DNA of 64,000 nucleotides from Ambrosia x helenae (GCA_030844895.1 CM061231.1:34791149-34855148); one strand, 5' to 3'; shown: positions 20,704 to 34,401, numbered from the stretch's first letter. Made by a program: numbers and translations. The notes: a model not told the origin generated them from the sequence alone.

Positions 20704-22320
20704 CCTCATCTCTTCGAAACCCTAAGCCCACCAAGTCGTTCACCACCTTTGCCACCACCGTTTAAAACCACAACCTCTCATCTACGTTCTTAAATGATTT
20801 GGGATATGAAGGTTTTGCGGCATGAACACCGCCACACCTTACCATAACCTAAAATCGTCGCCACCATCACCATAACCAGCATCACTCGAAGCTTAGTAGA
20901 TATCAAGGGCATTATAGCCTTTTTATCATGAAACTGAAACAAATCATCAAACTAATGGACTATAAACACAATTTTTAAACTATTGGACCGTGAGTGTTAA
21001 AATCAGCAAACCACGTGAACGAAAATTGAGGTTTACTCTTATTATTATTATAGGTTAGTTTTGTTAACAAACCGAACCGAAGCACAACAAACGTTGCCCG
21101 CCTTACTAAGTGTTCTTACTATCACACATTGTTACTAACACAAACGCTGACCGCAACGAAGCGTAGGGTAATACAACCCTGGTTATAGTTAACATATGAA
21201 TATGCTCTAATTCCTCACTAGTAAAAATAACAAGAACACATTCATTTCTAGAAAAAAATGCAACATTTTCATAACCAAACCGTACACTCATTTATGATCA
21301 TTTTAATTTTAATTATAAAAGTAGAGAAATCTAACATTTTCATCCAAAGTAACTCCCTTCTACCATACCTAGGTTAATTAAAACTTGGGCTTAGCTTGCT
21401 ACAATTCCCTTCGACCCGTATCCAGAATCACCCAAAACACAATTTCCAGCCTAAATGCTTTTAAACTCAGCCCACTTAATATAACATTACAAATTTACAG
21501 TCCAATTTCCAGCCCAAATGCTTTTATACTCGGCCCAAATGTAATTTGACTACTAAATTAATTCAACTCTTAACACACATTTAGTTGCATCCATGAGACA
21601 TATTTAATTGCATTCATGAAATTCTCATTTAATCCCACGTCCCTCTTTCTCATCTCATTTAAATGTTCATAACACAAATCAATTAAATATTATAAACTAG
21701 CTTTTATCTCGTAAGCGTCCCGGGGTTGAAATATCTAATATGACATAATAAAATATCTAATATGACAACATAATTAAATGACTTGCCAATACATGATTAA
21801 TGAATATTATTATTATTATTATTATTTATTTATTTTGAACAAATCTCTGCCATAAGTTATCATATTCAAATATAAAAAAACGAATCTTTACCTATGAAGT
21901 TATGTTTATCGTTTCTTATTCAAATATAAAAAACCCTAAGTAGTGATTTATTAGTAGAGTAAAATATATTTGAAAACAAAACTCCACAAAAAATAGTCGT
22001 TTTTTTCTCCGTTTTTATATAGCACTATGGTACTCGTTGGAAAGATAATAAAACGCTCGTTAATTCGGTGTAATTTTTTTCATTAAAAAATCTCGTATAT
22101 AAAAGATATTAACGTTTAATTTTTCATTAAAAAATTTAATTTTGTTTTTAAATTATTTTCTTTTCCTAAAATAACTCAATGACTTTTGTTTTTTAACTGG
22201 TCCACATAAGTGGCACATGGGATCCTATATGGCACTCTCAAAGGAGAGAATTACCTCTTTAAGTGTCATGTAGGATATAAGCCTTTGGAATATTAATATA
22301 TATAGATAATTGATTCCACT
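20481..22320. other. no gene seen; microsatellites
   Basis: A (TC)n run lies at about 20670-20701 and an (ATT)n run at about 21808-21830. The string catgataaaaagactataatgc near 20588 and its inverse near 20910-20930 (gcctttttatcatga) suggest a fold-back element of about 350 bp, but its ends are unclear. The left copy of the SINE target duplication is at 22304-22320. Confidence 0.4.
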
Positions 22321-22720
22321 TTGTCTTTTGACTATCAACACCCCACTTACGGTGTGCTCATATAATGTATGTATGTGTGGCCTTCGGGGGCAAAAGTAAA
22401 GTTGCACTAGTTTTAACGTTATTTTACTAATTTCGTGAAAATATCGTTAAAAACGACGGACGGTTAATCATGCATCATGTGGTGGCGTTGATAGTCAAAT
22501 GACAAAGGGGTACATACACCGATCGGGTTTGTCCCGATTGCTAAGTGTTATGTACCTTATGTCCAAGGCTTGATACCAAACCACATCGAGCCGGGGGTCT
22601 CACTGGAAGCAGCCTCTCTATTCTTAGGGGTAGAGGTAAGGCTGTCTACATCTGACCCTCCTCAGACTCTACCTTAGCTTTTCTATAGGTGGGATTAACT
22701 GAGTATGATGATGATGATGG
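22321..22720 (+). mobile_element. SINE of 400 bp with 17-bp target duplication
   Basis: agataattgattccact occurs exactly at 22304-22320 and 22721-22737, bracketing 400 bp. The right part (ggtctcactggaagcagcctc, then ggtagaggtaaggctg) resembles the 3' body of Au-type plant SINEs and ends in a (ATG)n-like tail. The left 200 bp are not typical of that family as I know it. Confidence 0.8.
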
Positions 22721-22795
22721 AGATAATTGATTCCACTGTTCCACATAGCTTCATATAGTTTGTGTTATGCTCTTTAATTCCTTTGTCAACATGAT

Positions 22796-23056
22796 TTAGG
22801 TAGCGTTCGTTTCATTATATTGTATTGGAAATTGAATTGGAATTCTCGGGGGAGATGAAATTTGATTTAGAATTTAGGTGTGTTAGTTTCACATAACGGG
22901 ATGAAATTTTAATAGAATTGGAATATAGATTCTCTTCCGAATGCTGTTATTCAATTACAATTTCTTCTTGTGTTGAAATGAACTATATACGAAATGAAAT
23001 ATACATTCCAATTTCATCCGAATTCCATTCCATTCCGTGAAACGAACGTTACCTAA
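22796..23056. mobile_element. fold-back MITE (261 bp)
   Basis: Terminal inverted repeats TTAGGTAGCGTTCGTTTCA and its complement at the right end differ at one base. The interior is also largely self-complementary (ggaaattgaattggaattc against ccaatttcatccgaattcc). No clear target duplication and no coding sequence. Confidence 0.75.
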
Positions 23057-25080
23057 GTTTCTTTTAAATCAGTACCCATTTTTTTCTTAATTCACCTTAA
23101 CTCATTGACCCCATACAAAACTCGTATGTTTATAACAAAACTCGTATGTTTACTAAATAAGTATGTTTATGACATGTAAATACGAAGTAAATTGCTATAG
23201 TTTATACAAGTAACACAACTCGTATGTTTACTAAATAAGTAACATGTAAATACATGTTTCTTAATGAAATTGGGTCTATTGCACATCACTGTAGTAAACA
23301 CATGACACAATTCATGGCACATCAAATTAAGATCACACACTTTTCTTTACCTCCCATCTCGTGAAAGGCAACGATTTCCGACACGTCTTTCCTCATTTTT
23401 AGAGCAAGAAGCGGAACTACAAGAAAACCTTCTTTATCTTTATGATAACCAATTCATGTTCAAATATAGTTGGGAGACTTCACCCAAGAAATGTGTAAAA
23501 AAATGGAAAGATTGGAACATGGGAATAGCTTTGAAACCAATACGTACTGCCCATTCAATTGTTGCACTTTCTTTAATTGCATACCTATACAAGGGTTCAA
23601 GTTTCAATCGATATTTGCAGAGTTGATCATCCCGCATTCTGGTTGGTGTTCAATCTTCAAACTAGACTTTTAAGATTACTCAAACTAAAGATTTGGTTTA
23701 TCACATGATATACAAGATTCACTAAAACAAATGTAAAGATTTATATGGCATTACGATCTCTAAAAGGCGTGACGCATTTTGTGGTATGCATTCGACATGC
23801 ATTCAAAATGATAAATGAATTGTACATCATTTTACAACACGTGACATAAATAAAACATATGAAAAATAAAGCAAAAACTAAAGATAACCAAAACCAATAT
23901 AAAAAGAAGGATCGGAAACAAAATTTAGGTCATTCGCTCGATCACTGTTGGCTTGAGAAGTCATAAGTTCATAAGCTGATGCCAACATAATAATAGATTT
24001 AAATCCATTCGATCGATCACTGTTGGTTTTCACCCGAAGCAAAAACTGAGAAGTAATAAGTTCATATATTAGATGATAACAATATATTTGCTCAATTACG
24101 AACAAGGCTTGAAAACAAAATCCATATCGTCTAAACTATTAAAAAAGTCTTAGAAAAACAAGTCGCTATCATCATAGCATCTCAATTGTTATCAAACATT
24201 TTAGAAGATAAAATTCCATAAATAGTTACAGACACTATTATTTTACTTTTACATATCAAATCATTTGTAAAAAAATAGAAATGTAACACACATGGGTGGG
24301 TTCCATGCATTTGTAGAAGTACTTTGCCTAAATAATTGAATTTAAGTAGACATGTGTTTGGACATAGATAGCACCATAATGCAATGCCTACAAATTTAGA
24401 TATAGATGCCATTTTACCATTCTTTGTATGATGGATGGAAATGTATAATTGGATGTGACATGGAACTCCATCCATTAGAACCCACCACATTGTCAATCCT
24501 ATAATAAAATATCCAAGTGGAGATAAAGATTTGTACCCATCTTCATAAGTTATACTTTAAAGTTGTAAATCTTTACTAAGATTTCTTTTAAATGTTTATT
24601 TGACCATGTAATGTTTAGATTTTTTGTGACCAAATAGCTTGTTGTTTCTCCATTGTTGGTTTATTTAAGCCTAGTTTTGAACGACCTTATCTTGCTTGAT
24701 AACTTCTCAAAAACATATAAGTTTGCTTTTGATAAAGCATTTCAAACTCCCCCAATTTGTAATTTTCTCATGTTCGGTGTAACGATTTCTTGAATGTTTC
24801 ATTTATAAAATAAAGTATCATGACTTCTAACCAATTTGTTTTTATATAAATTACTTCCAGAAATTATGTCTCATTTATTGAAAAGTCGGTACATGGAGTG
24901 GAGAATTGGTTTATAGGGAAAATTTTAAAGATTTAACCGCTCTAATCTGAGTACCGTGTTTTGTGTATAAACACCGTTTTTGGTTTGATAAATCTCTACT
25001 TTTGAATGGGGTTTTGAGGCCGGTCATAGACCCGACAAATAAACCACATTCGAACGTTCAAACCTTCGTTTTAGTGGTTG
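23057..25080. other. no gene seen
   Basis: AT-rich sequence. Local duplication is visible at 23120-23260 (aactcgtatgttta-type strings) and at 23930-24080 (cattcg(c/a)tcgatcactgttgg strings). No protein or RNA gene recognised. Confidence 0.5.
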
Positions 25081-25490
25081 AGGTGACAACGACGACACTC
25101 CGATCACTATTAAGGGCCAAGTGATTCCGCAATCAACTAAGTTCAAGTATCTAGGATCGCTTGTACAATGAGAAGGGGAGAGAAACAAAGATGCAATCCA
25201 CCGAATCTAAGTTAGCTAGTGTACATGTAGAGCAACATTTGGGGTTTAGTGTGACAAGAAGTTCTGATATCCAAACTAAAGATGAAACTTAAACTTTTAT
25301 AGGGTTGCAGTTAGACCCACAATATTATACGGAACAAAATGTTTAGCCCTCAAGAAAATACAAGCGCGTAAGTTAGAAGTAACAGAGATGAGGATGTTGA
25401 CGTTGACGTAGATGTGTAGGTATAATACGTTGGAATAGGACAAGAAATGGGATTTAGAGAAAGATTATGGGTGGCAAGTATACCAAATAA
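25081..25490 (+). pseudogene. LINE reverse-transcriptase fragment
   Basis: Frame pieces QVIPQSTKFKYLGSLVQ, then FYRVAVRPTILYGTKC, KLEVTEMRML and, after stops, YNTLE match the thumb region of a plant non-LTR reverse transcriptase, the type often mis-annotated as craniofacial development protein 2-like. Stops and shifts show it is dead. Confidence 0.75.
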
Positions 25491-25876
25491 AAACACCACC
25501 TCTACTAAGTCACTAGCATCGTGTTTCCGTTGTTATGTACCTCAAAATCATAAGCTTCATGTATCCTCAAAACCACCCTTACCATCTAGAGAGAGGGGGA
25601 GAGAGACGTGTGTATTATGAAGAGAGAGAGAGAGAGAGAGTCGTGTGAGAGAAAGATAGAGAGAGGAGTGTGTATGAGAGATGAGTGTGTGTGTGTGTTT
25701 ATTTTGAAAAAAAAAAAACAGTATTAAAAAGCTGTTGAGAGGGGTGGGGTGGGGTTAAATTACTATCATACCCTTTAATATTATAATGGTAAGTGGTATA
25801 TGTGTCATCATGTTATTGGTCTATGCAGGTTCTTAAGTTCTCATAACTCAAGGAGGTTCTCATATGAACCCATTCC
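25491..25876. mobile_element. right end of a (TA)n-bounded element (E1)
   Basis: (GA)n/(GT)n-rich sequence followed by an end (gttctcatatgaacccattcc) nearly identical to the end of the element finishing at 35101. It abuts a (TA)n tract at 25877. Left limit unknown. Confidence 0.5.
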
Positions 25877-25891
25877 TATATATATATATAA

Positions 25892-28800
25892 TAAAAACCC
25901 TCCAAAATGAGTAAACCATGTAAACTCATTTGTAGCCATTGATCTAAAGTGATCAATGGTCTAGATTCATTCTATATTATTTTAATATATTTATTAAGGT
26001 AAAGGACAAAAAAAGGGCACAATGGTCAAATGCCATTTTTCTGAAAAAGCACATATGACAAGTGGACCCCACACATGTCACATCATCTCTCTCATACTTT
26101 TGTGACCATTGTCCTAAATCTGCCAGATACCCGTGTTACATATGTAACATGTGTTGTGTTACGTAGGTTAAAACTGAGTTGCCAGTGTATATTATTTAAA
26201 AAATGCTGATTTATTATTTTTTTTATTATACCATGTTTTTTTTTCGTTTTATTGTACTAGCACCAGAATTGTTGCATACGTAACGAGAATTAATATGGTT
26301 ATAGGCATTTTGTTACTTACAAAGTGCTAAAACCAAACAAAACGGTCATTACAAAGTGCTAAAAACTTTATTGATCAAAAAACATTCAAATGTACACAAG
26401 AATTGTTTCTTACAAAATGCTAAAAAACAAACAAAACGGTCATTACAAATCAACAAATGCTAAAAAAAGTATCATAAATAAAAAAAATGTCTACACTTCA
26501 TTCTTGATAATCATCTTCATCTTTAATGCAAAAAATATGCTCACCTGCAAAAATAAAACAAAAATCATCAATTTACATGTAAAAGACCCCCCCCGCTTAA
26601 CGTATGTTAACCAACTGGATTACAAAAAAACATACGAAACTGATACAAAAAAACATTGTTTTATACATTTAGTTATCAAAGATTATCAAACATACGAAAC
26701 TGATAGCAACTTAGTTCTGCTGTTACATACGAAACAGACGCAAACATAGATTTGATCCAATGATTAGTGACTTTTGTTTTAATCAATATATGGTAAAAAA
26801 ATCAGAAGCTAATTTATAACAACTTAGTTCTGCTGTTACATACGAAACAGAAACTAATTTATACCATAATTTTGTTGTTACATACGAAACATGTGCAAAA
26901 ATATAGGAAACAGATGCAAACATACATTCCACACATTATAATACTCATACAAACATGCACATACTGGTAAAAAACAAAAGCAGACATATTGTTGCATATG
27001 TTAACAGACATTAAAATTCACCAATTTTGATTAAAAAAACATATTAAACAAAAGCAGACATATTGTTGCATAGAAAATAATCTGACTGCAAAAAACATAT
27101 ATGCTACACACGTAAACAGTCTAACATAACACAAAGATTATACGAAAATATAGACGATAAAAAACACCCTAACTAAACAACAAGATACTACAAACATAAA
27201 AACACAAAACGAAAAATCATTTTCGATGTTTAACATAATAAGTCATCCAAAAATAAGAGATGCTAGTAACACACAAAAAAAACAACAATTATTTACAACT
27301 TATAAAAATAAAAATACAGACAATACTTATGTACATGTGAAACAACAATTATTTACAAGAAAACAACAATTATTTACATGTGTAACAGGAAAAACACAGA
27401 CAACACTTATGTAGTCTGCAGTAAACATAGAACAGAATTTGATATGCTAGAAAACAGAAAACATAATTTGACTGCAAAAAATAGATACGCTACACACGTA
27501 ACAGGCTAACTAAACACAAAGATTATACGAAAATATAGACGATAAAAATACCCTAACTAAACACAAATATACTACGAACATAAAACACAAAACAAAAAAT
27601 CATTTTAGATGGTTTAACATAATAAATCACCCAAAAAAAGAGATGCTAGTAACACACAAAAAAACAACAATTATTTCCAACTTAAAAAAAATAAAATATT
27701 AAACCACCTAACCCCCCAACCCTCCCCCCCCCACCAAAAAAAAAAAAAAAAAAAACTAGAAACAAAAAAAAAAGATATATATTAAACCATCTCCAAGCCC
27801 ATCATCCTCTGATTCGTAATCTTATATAAGAAAAATATAGACGATAAAAATAGATGTGCTGCACATGTAACAGCCTAACTAAACACAAAGATCATACAAA
27901 AATATAGACGATAAAAAACACCCAAACTAAACACAAAGATACTACGAACATAAAACACAAAACGAAAAATCTTTTTCGATGTTTAACATAATCAATCACC
28001 CAAAAAAAAAATATTAAACCACCTAACCCCCCAACCAAAAAAAAAAGGGATGCTAGAAAAAAAAAACAAATGACTAGACTATTTCAGAAAAAACAAAAAG
28101 AATTAAGTTGGAAATAATTGTTTCAAAAAAAAAAAAAAAACAAATGACTAGACTATTTTCAGAAAAAACAAAAAAAAGGGATGCTAGAAAAAAAAAAACA
28201 AATGACATAGACTATTTCAGAAAAAAAAAAAACACCAATATGTAAACTTTAATAACACACCAATAAATAACATTGATGTATACAAACTTTGAAAAAACAA
28301 AAAGAATTAATAACAAAACTTTCAAGAACGGACGAATTTGATTGACTTGTAAGCTAGCTCAAATGTAATATATATGGAAACAATATTGAGCTTGCCTATC
28401 TGTCTCAAGAAAGCAACACACACAAAATGTTGTAAAGACAAACCAATTGGCTCTCTCTGTAATAGCTGGAGGACCACGAATGATAACAAAAAAACTATAT
28501 GTTGACACACCCATAATATATAATTAATTGAATAAGCCTAAAAAACAACACCAAGGCATGTAAACTACAAAACAAAGCACATAAGTGTTGTCTGTGTTTG
28601 CTTGTTTTTGAAGATGAAAACTAACATATGACTAGACTATTTCAGAAAAATATAAAAAACAAACTTGTCACCTATCTTCACATCTCCGGCCGACCTGCAA
28701 GTCGGACCGGTCGTCTTCTCCGATTCCTCTCCCCGGTCAATCACCCACAAAAAACGTCCCTCTCTGTTATTCCGACCGAATCTTCGACGACCCGACAATC

Positions 28801-29130
28801 CACATCTTCTCTGATGGTGTTGAAAAAATCAGATTTTTTTTTGTGATACTTTCCATATTCTTAGATTTGTTGGTGGTGATGGTATTTGAGAGAGAGAGAG
28901 AGAGAGTAGATGGGAGGGAATTAGATTTTGAATGTTGTTTGAAAAGTAAGAGAGGGGTAATTAATATATATATATATATATGAGTTTAAAAAATCAGATT
29001 TCTTGAATTACTATATTACCCTTTAAATAATAAAAAATGATTTGTTTAGTTGGGTGATGTGGCATGCTCACATCCACACAATGGGTTTCTAGGGGTTTTC
29101 TCAAAATTTTGGGTTTCTCTTTTCCCTTTC

Positions 29131-29133
<3 letters not shown>
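25892..29133. mobile_element. (TA)n-bounded element E2
   Basis: Lies between (TA)n tracts at 25877-25891 and 29134-29183. Its left end (gagtaaaccatgtaaactc, then ccattgatct) and right end (gggtttctcttttccctttcccc) follow the same pattern as the neighbouring elements. A perfect palindrome GTTACATATGTAAC is at 26135-26148. No transposase is recognised. Confidence 0.55.
27055..28010. repeat. three long degenerate tandem units in E2
   Basis: Units beginning near 27055, 27460 and 27840 share agattatacgaaaatatag, aaacaccctaactaaac, and aaaacacaaaacgaaaaatc strings. The period is about 385-405 bp. Homopolymer A runs and a C-rich run (27710-27735) interrupt them. Confidence 0.7.

Positions 29134-29183
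<50 letters not shown>
29134..29183. repeat. (TA)n tract between E2 and E3
   Basis: 50 bp of pure TA dinucleotide. Confidence 0.95.
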
Positions 29184-29186
<3 letters not shown>

Positions 29187-29439
29187 AAGGGATAATATGG
29201 AAACCCACCCTTAGATGGTAAACCTTGGAAACTCCATCTAGACCATCCATCTCTTTAGATCAATGGATATGATTCAATCTTTGTACTTGATGTTAGATAT
29301 AATATTATTTTAATGTTCAAAAGGACATGCAAGGGTAGTTTGGGAAGAGAAATATGTGTGTAAGACATACACTCTCTCTATCATATCACAAGTCATGGCA
29401 CATTTTTCAGAAAAGTTATGACACATTCTCTCTCCTCTC

Positions 29440-30090
29440 TCCTCTTTCTTTTCACCTTTATAATATTATTATAACGGGTCATGTCACACAATCTCTCTCC
29501 TCTCTCCTACTTTTTGTTTAAGAAAATATTATTATAATGGGTCATGTCACACACTCTCTCCTACTTTTTGTTTAAGAAAATATTATTATAATGAGGCAAG
29601 TACAAATAATGTGTTAATGTTGCATACGAGGGTAACATGTGTTAGTTGGTCATAAAGGGCTTACATGTGTTATCTAATCTGATAAAGAAAATATTATTAT
29701 AATGGGTCATGTCACACCATCTCTCTCCTCTCTCCTACTTTTTGTTTAAGAAAATATTATTATAATGGGTCATGTCACCCCCTTTCTCCTACTTTTTGTT
29801 TAAGAAAATATTATTATAATGGGGCAAGTACAAATAATGTGTTAAATGTTGCATACGAGGGTAACATGTGTTAGTTGGTCATAAAGGGCTAACATGTGTT
29901 ATCTAATCTGATAAAGAAAATATTATTATAATGGGTCATGTCACGCCATCTCTCTCATCTCTCCTACTTTTTGTTTAATAAAATATTATTATAATGGGAC
30001 AAGTACAAATAATGTGTTAATGTTGCATACGAGGGTAACATGTGCTAGTTGGTCATAAAGGGCTAACATGTGTTATCTAATCTGATAAAG
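29440..30090. repeat. tandem units in E3 (first array)
   Basis: A unit with gggtcatgtcaca, ctctcctactttttgtttaa and gaaaatattattataatggg ends in cataaagggctaacatgtgt. That end string appears at about 29650, 29880 and 30053, giving unequal periods of 230 and 173 bp. Confidence 0.8.
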
Positions 30091-30099
30091 TTAAACCTG

Positions 30100-30830
30100 T
30101 TGCCACATATACCCATGAGAAGATCTAACATTGGTTAGTATGAGTGGTGTGGTAACATATGTTAAACCTGTATTATTTGACAACCTTTTTGTCTTTCTTA
30201 CCACTCTTGTTTTCACTTCATAAGTTTACAAAAGAAATAAGTAAACATAGCATACAAACTATTAACACACATTAGGTTAACACATGTTATTTAGTAACAC
30301 GTGTTATTACAAAGTATCATTACAAGCTCTTGAACAAGAGATAAACATACCCCAAGACATTCATATGAACTGCATGTAAAGGATAACATGTGTTAATGTT
30401 GCATGAGAGGTTAACATGTGTTATTTTGGTAACATTTATTAAACTTGTATTTAATGTCAGCCCTTTTTTTTGTCTTGCTTACCACTATAGTTTTTACTTC
30501 ATAAGTTTACTAAGAAAAAAATATATACAAACTATTAACACACGTTATTACAGAGTATCATTGCAAACTATTGAACCACACAAAAACCTACCCATGACAT
30601 TCAAATGAACTGCATGGAAGGTTAACATGTGTTAATGTTGCATAAGAGGTTAACATGTGTTATTTGGTACTATATGTTAAACTTGTGTTTATTTTGTCAG
30701 CCTTTTTTTTGTCTTGCTTACCCCTATAGTTTTCACATCATAAGTTTACTAAGAAATAAAGCACACAAACTATTAACACACGTTATTACAAAGTATCATT
30801 ACAAACTATTGTCCACTTTAACAAAATAAA
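30100..30830. repeat. tandem units in E3 (second array)
   Basis: Three units of about 240 bp contain ttaacatgtgttaatgttgc, a tttgtcttgcttacc string and aaactattaacacacgttat. Confidence 0.8.
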
Positions 30831-32241
30831 TCTAGTAACTCTATATATTGAGTACAAAAAAACGTTATTAAAAAGTTTTTCTACATATTTTTCTCGGCTT
30901 CCTTCGACTTCGTATGTTAACATATGTTAGCCAGTGGAGGGTCTATCAACTGCAAAACAATAGATGAGATATTAACCGGTGTGACCAACTCATCATATAA
31001 CAAACTAAACAGGAGTAACACATGTTAGTCGGGGCCCAAATGTGAACATGTGTTAACTGGGGATAAATGTGTAACACTTGTTACCCTTTGCATAAGAGGG
31101 TAACATGTGTTTTTTGCCTAAGTCAACATGCCTAGAAGCAAAACTCAAGATGAAAAAGGGATAAAACTTTACCACCACAAATAATGATTAATTTATTATA
31201 CAACTATTTAGTGCTTAAATCTACAATTTTCAAGACTATACTAGTTTAGTGGTGAATCAAAAGTATTGTCTGTATCATAAGATAATTAAATTTTATTGTT
31301 GTAACCTTCCAAATTGGACTTCAAATAAACTATAAAATGTTCAACACATAAACAGAAAATTTATTTTTATTTTTATTATGTCTAAATTAGAAAGCACTTT
31401 AATGAATCTACACACCACATGTACACCTATTACAACGTGGAATAAAACTCATCCCCAAATTAAAATCAACATTTAAAAAAAAAATATCCAGATCCATGGT
31501 CCACGGTCCACCAAATAACTCAACCCCAAATTAAAACCAACATTTAAAAAAATAAAAAAAAAATAATAACATATACCTTTCCAAATATATTATTTCCACC
31601 ACCATAGCCATGGATCTTATCAACCTCATAGATCGTAGCATGAAAAGTTCCATGGAGATGGGTTTCCTCCATTATTATTATTAATCCAATAAAAAAAGAT
31701 TCATTAAGTTCCAATCTTTATCCCTCCATTCTCCTCTTTCATGGATATGTGCTATTTATAGGGTTTACGATTACGATACTTGAAACAAGGAATTTATCTT
31801 CAGCTATAAGCAGTGGTTGAGAAGAAGGTGTGGCGGGCACATGGACGGTGGTTGTCTGGTCGTTGGTGGCGTCTCAGTTGGTGAGGTTTTGCTCAGAGAT
31901 CTCCACGTGGAGAAGATGAAAATGAAGCAAACATGTTTGAAGGTGGATCTTGTATGTTAAAATCCATGGGGAAAAAGAAAATGGGAAAAGATGAAGAAGA
32001 TGATATGATTTTTATCTTTTAGGTACATAAGAAAATGGTGTGGGTTGTGGGTTGGTAAAAAAGGTGGTGAGAGATTACATAGGGTTTGACAAAAGATTCT
32101 AGAGGTAAATTTTACCTCAATACCCTTATCTTATTATTATATTGGTTTTGAATTGTGGTGATGTGGCTTCATTGTAGCCACAAGTTGGGTTTCAAGGGTT
32201 TACCATATAACTAAGGTTTTCCATAGATACTCATACTATAT

Positions 32242-32277
<36 letters not shown>

Positions 32278-33550
32278 GAGCAATTATAATTTGCAAACCA
32301 CCTTTAGTTGAGGAAACCAAGTAAACCATTTTGAAAGGTCCATATTTGTCCACGTTACCCTTGTCAATTAAGTATTCAAGGGTATTTTTGACATGTTGTT
32401 TATTTGACATAACCACTTTCACATGTTTCTAGATTTATCTGACACATTCTCTCTCCGTTTTATGTCATATATCTCATTTTCATTATTTAATATTTGCAGA
32501 TACACAACACTAACACACAATCCTTTCTCTCCCATGTCACTAACATAATCCTTTTTCTATCTTAGTCAAAGTAAAAATCTAGGATCAAATGTGTTTGAAT
32601 GGTGTGTGTGGAGATGGTGTGGTTAAGTGGTAGTGACGAGGCGACGACTGTTCCGGTGAGTTAACAAAAACAAGATTTGCAGATCTAGGTATGAAACCTG
32701 TGTTCTTATCCAACAAAAAACAAGAACCCATTCGATGCAGTGGTCACGGAGGAGCAGCGCACGGACACAGATTATTTGTTTTTTGATTTTTACACATCCA
32801 TTTGATTTCTCCAGATTCACTCGTAACAAGTCACCATCATCGTAATGTTTTTTTTTCATGAATGTGTTACAGCGAACTAAAGCACGGACACGGGTTTTGT
32901 TTTTTGTTTTTGTTTTCATGAATGTGTTTATTGGTGCTTGTGAGTTTGTCTGTGCAAAGTTCTAAGTATATCAGTTTCACTTCTAAACTAAAGTTTGAAT
33001 TTTGAAATATATTCTAAGCTTTGCAAGTGTTCTAGAAGTTGTATTATCTTTTTGTAATAAAACAAACAACTGTCGATGAGATAAGTTTGTAGAATCTTTA
33101 TGTTTTTTATTCTTGGTTTCAAGGGTTGTTGGTTTTATTGTTTTGTGGGATAACTGTTTTGGGGATTTTTTTAGGGGGTGTCGAGGAAGATCTGTGTGTT
33201 TAGTTATTTATTTATTTTGTATATCTAAGCTTGTTTTTCATCTAAAAACTAAACATGTTATAAAAAACATATGTTACTGGAGACTTGAAACATGATAACA
33301 TTAGTTTGTTTCTTAAAATTTAAATTGTTTTCAGATAAAAACAATGAATCTATTAATAAAATAAGAGAGAAGAGAGAGGAGAGAACACTAAATTTTGTAT
33401 GGACCAAATTACCCCCTGGTAACTAAAAGACAAATATTTAGTTTTGATGAAAAAGCAGAAACAACCACCACCCTTTGATCACTAAAATGGATGGTCAGAT
33501 GAATGGTTTCATGGGTTTTCTTAATTGGGGAGGGTTTCCAAAATATCCTT

Positions 33551-33553
<3 letters not shown>
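32278..33553. mobile_element. (TA)n-bounded element E4
   Basis: Lies between TA tracts 32237-32277 and 33554-33585. The left end carries gcaaaccacc and aaaccaagtaaacc; the right end carries gggagggtttccaaaatatc. Minor poly-T and a GAGA run near 33365. No coding sequence recognised. Confidence 0.55.
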
Positions 33554-33587
<34 letters not shown>

Positions 33588-33910
33588 TTGGGTTATTTTG
33601 AGAATTAGTGTGAGTTGAGAGAACCATAGGAACTCTTGTAGGCCATTGATCTTGTGAATCTAATGGTTGAGATAAAAGTTGATGTGTTTTGTCTTTACTT
33701 GCTAATTAAATTATTATTAAGAATAATTTAATGTAATAAAGTACAATTAGGGGTATTAAGGTAAAAACCATTATGTGAGAGAAATAATTATATAATATGA
33801 TATGAGTTTTTTATTCAATAATTCAAAAAATCATATTTTTAAAACTATATTTTATTTTTTAATTTCTTTACTTTTTTTAAACAAATAATCAGATATCTAT
33901 TGAGGATGAT

Positions 33911-34071
33911 TTACACTGGTGTAATTATTTTACACCAATGTAAATCTACCATACACAAAACTACTTCATTCGTATTACACTAGTGTAATCATTTTACATT
34001 GGTGTAATTATTATACACCAGCGTAAAAAAACAAACAAACACATCTATACAATCGTATTACACCAATGTAA
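33911..34071. repeat. six copies of a 14-bp palindromic motif
   Basis: TTACACTGGTGTAA (33911), TTACACCAATGTAA (33930), TTACACTAGTGTAA (33975, perfect), TTACATTGGTGTAA (33994), ATACACCAGCGTAA (34013) and TTACACCAATGTAA (34058). Confidence 0.85.
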
Positions 34072-34401
34072 ATGCCCCACAACATCAACAAAAAACTTTA
34101 TTACATCAATGTTTTACACCATGTTTTATTTACCTTATACAAAAAAAAAAAAAACCCATCATCTTTTTCCATCATCATCTTCTTTTCACACACAAAAAAA
34201 AAACCATGAAAAAGATTAATAACAATAATAATCCTAATAATAATAACCCTAACACTTACCCCAAATTCAACAAATGATTTAAGAAAAAATCAAAATGTTG
34301 CTATTGTTCTAAAACATCATGAAACTGGATCATATAATCATCTTAAGCCGTGCTTCCATTGCATCGATCCCCTCTCTCGTTCCCATCATCATCTGCAAAC
34401 A

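Larger units (their letters stand above)
29184..32236. mobile_element. (TA)n-bounded element E3
   Basis: Left end gggaagggataatatggaaa is the approximate inverse of the right end of E4 (ggtttccaaaatatccttccc), as expected for terminal inverted repeats of one family. Right end: ggtttaccatataactaagg. The interior is dominated by repeats; no coding sequence recognised. Confidence 0.55.

Noticed and set aside
27055..28010. CRISPR-like or satellite array
   Set aside because: The repeats are long, degenerate and unequal in spacing, and the sequence is eukaryotic; they are tandem duplications in a transposable element.
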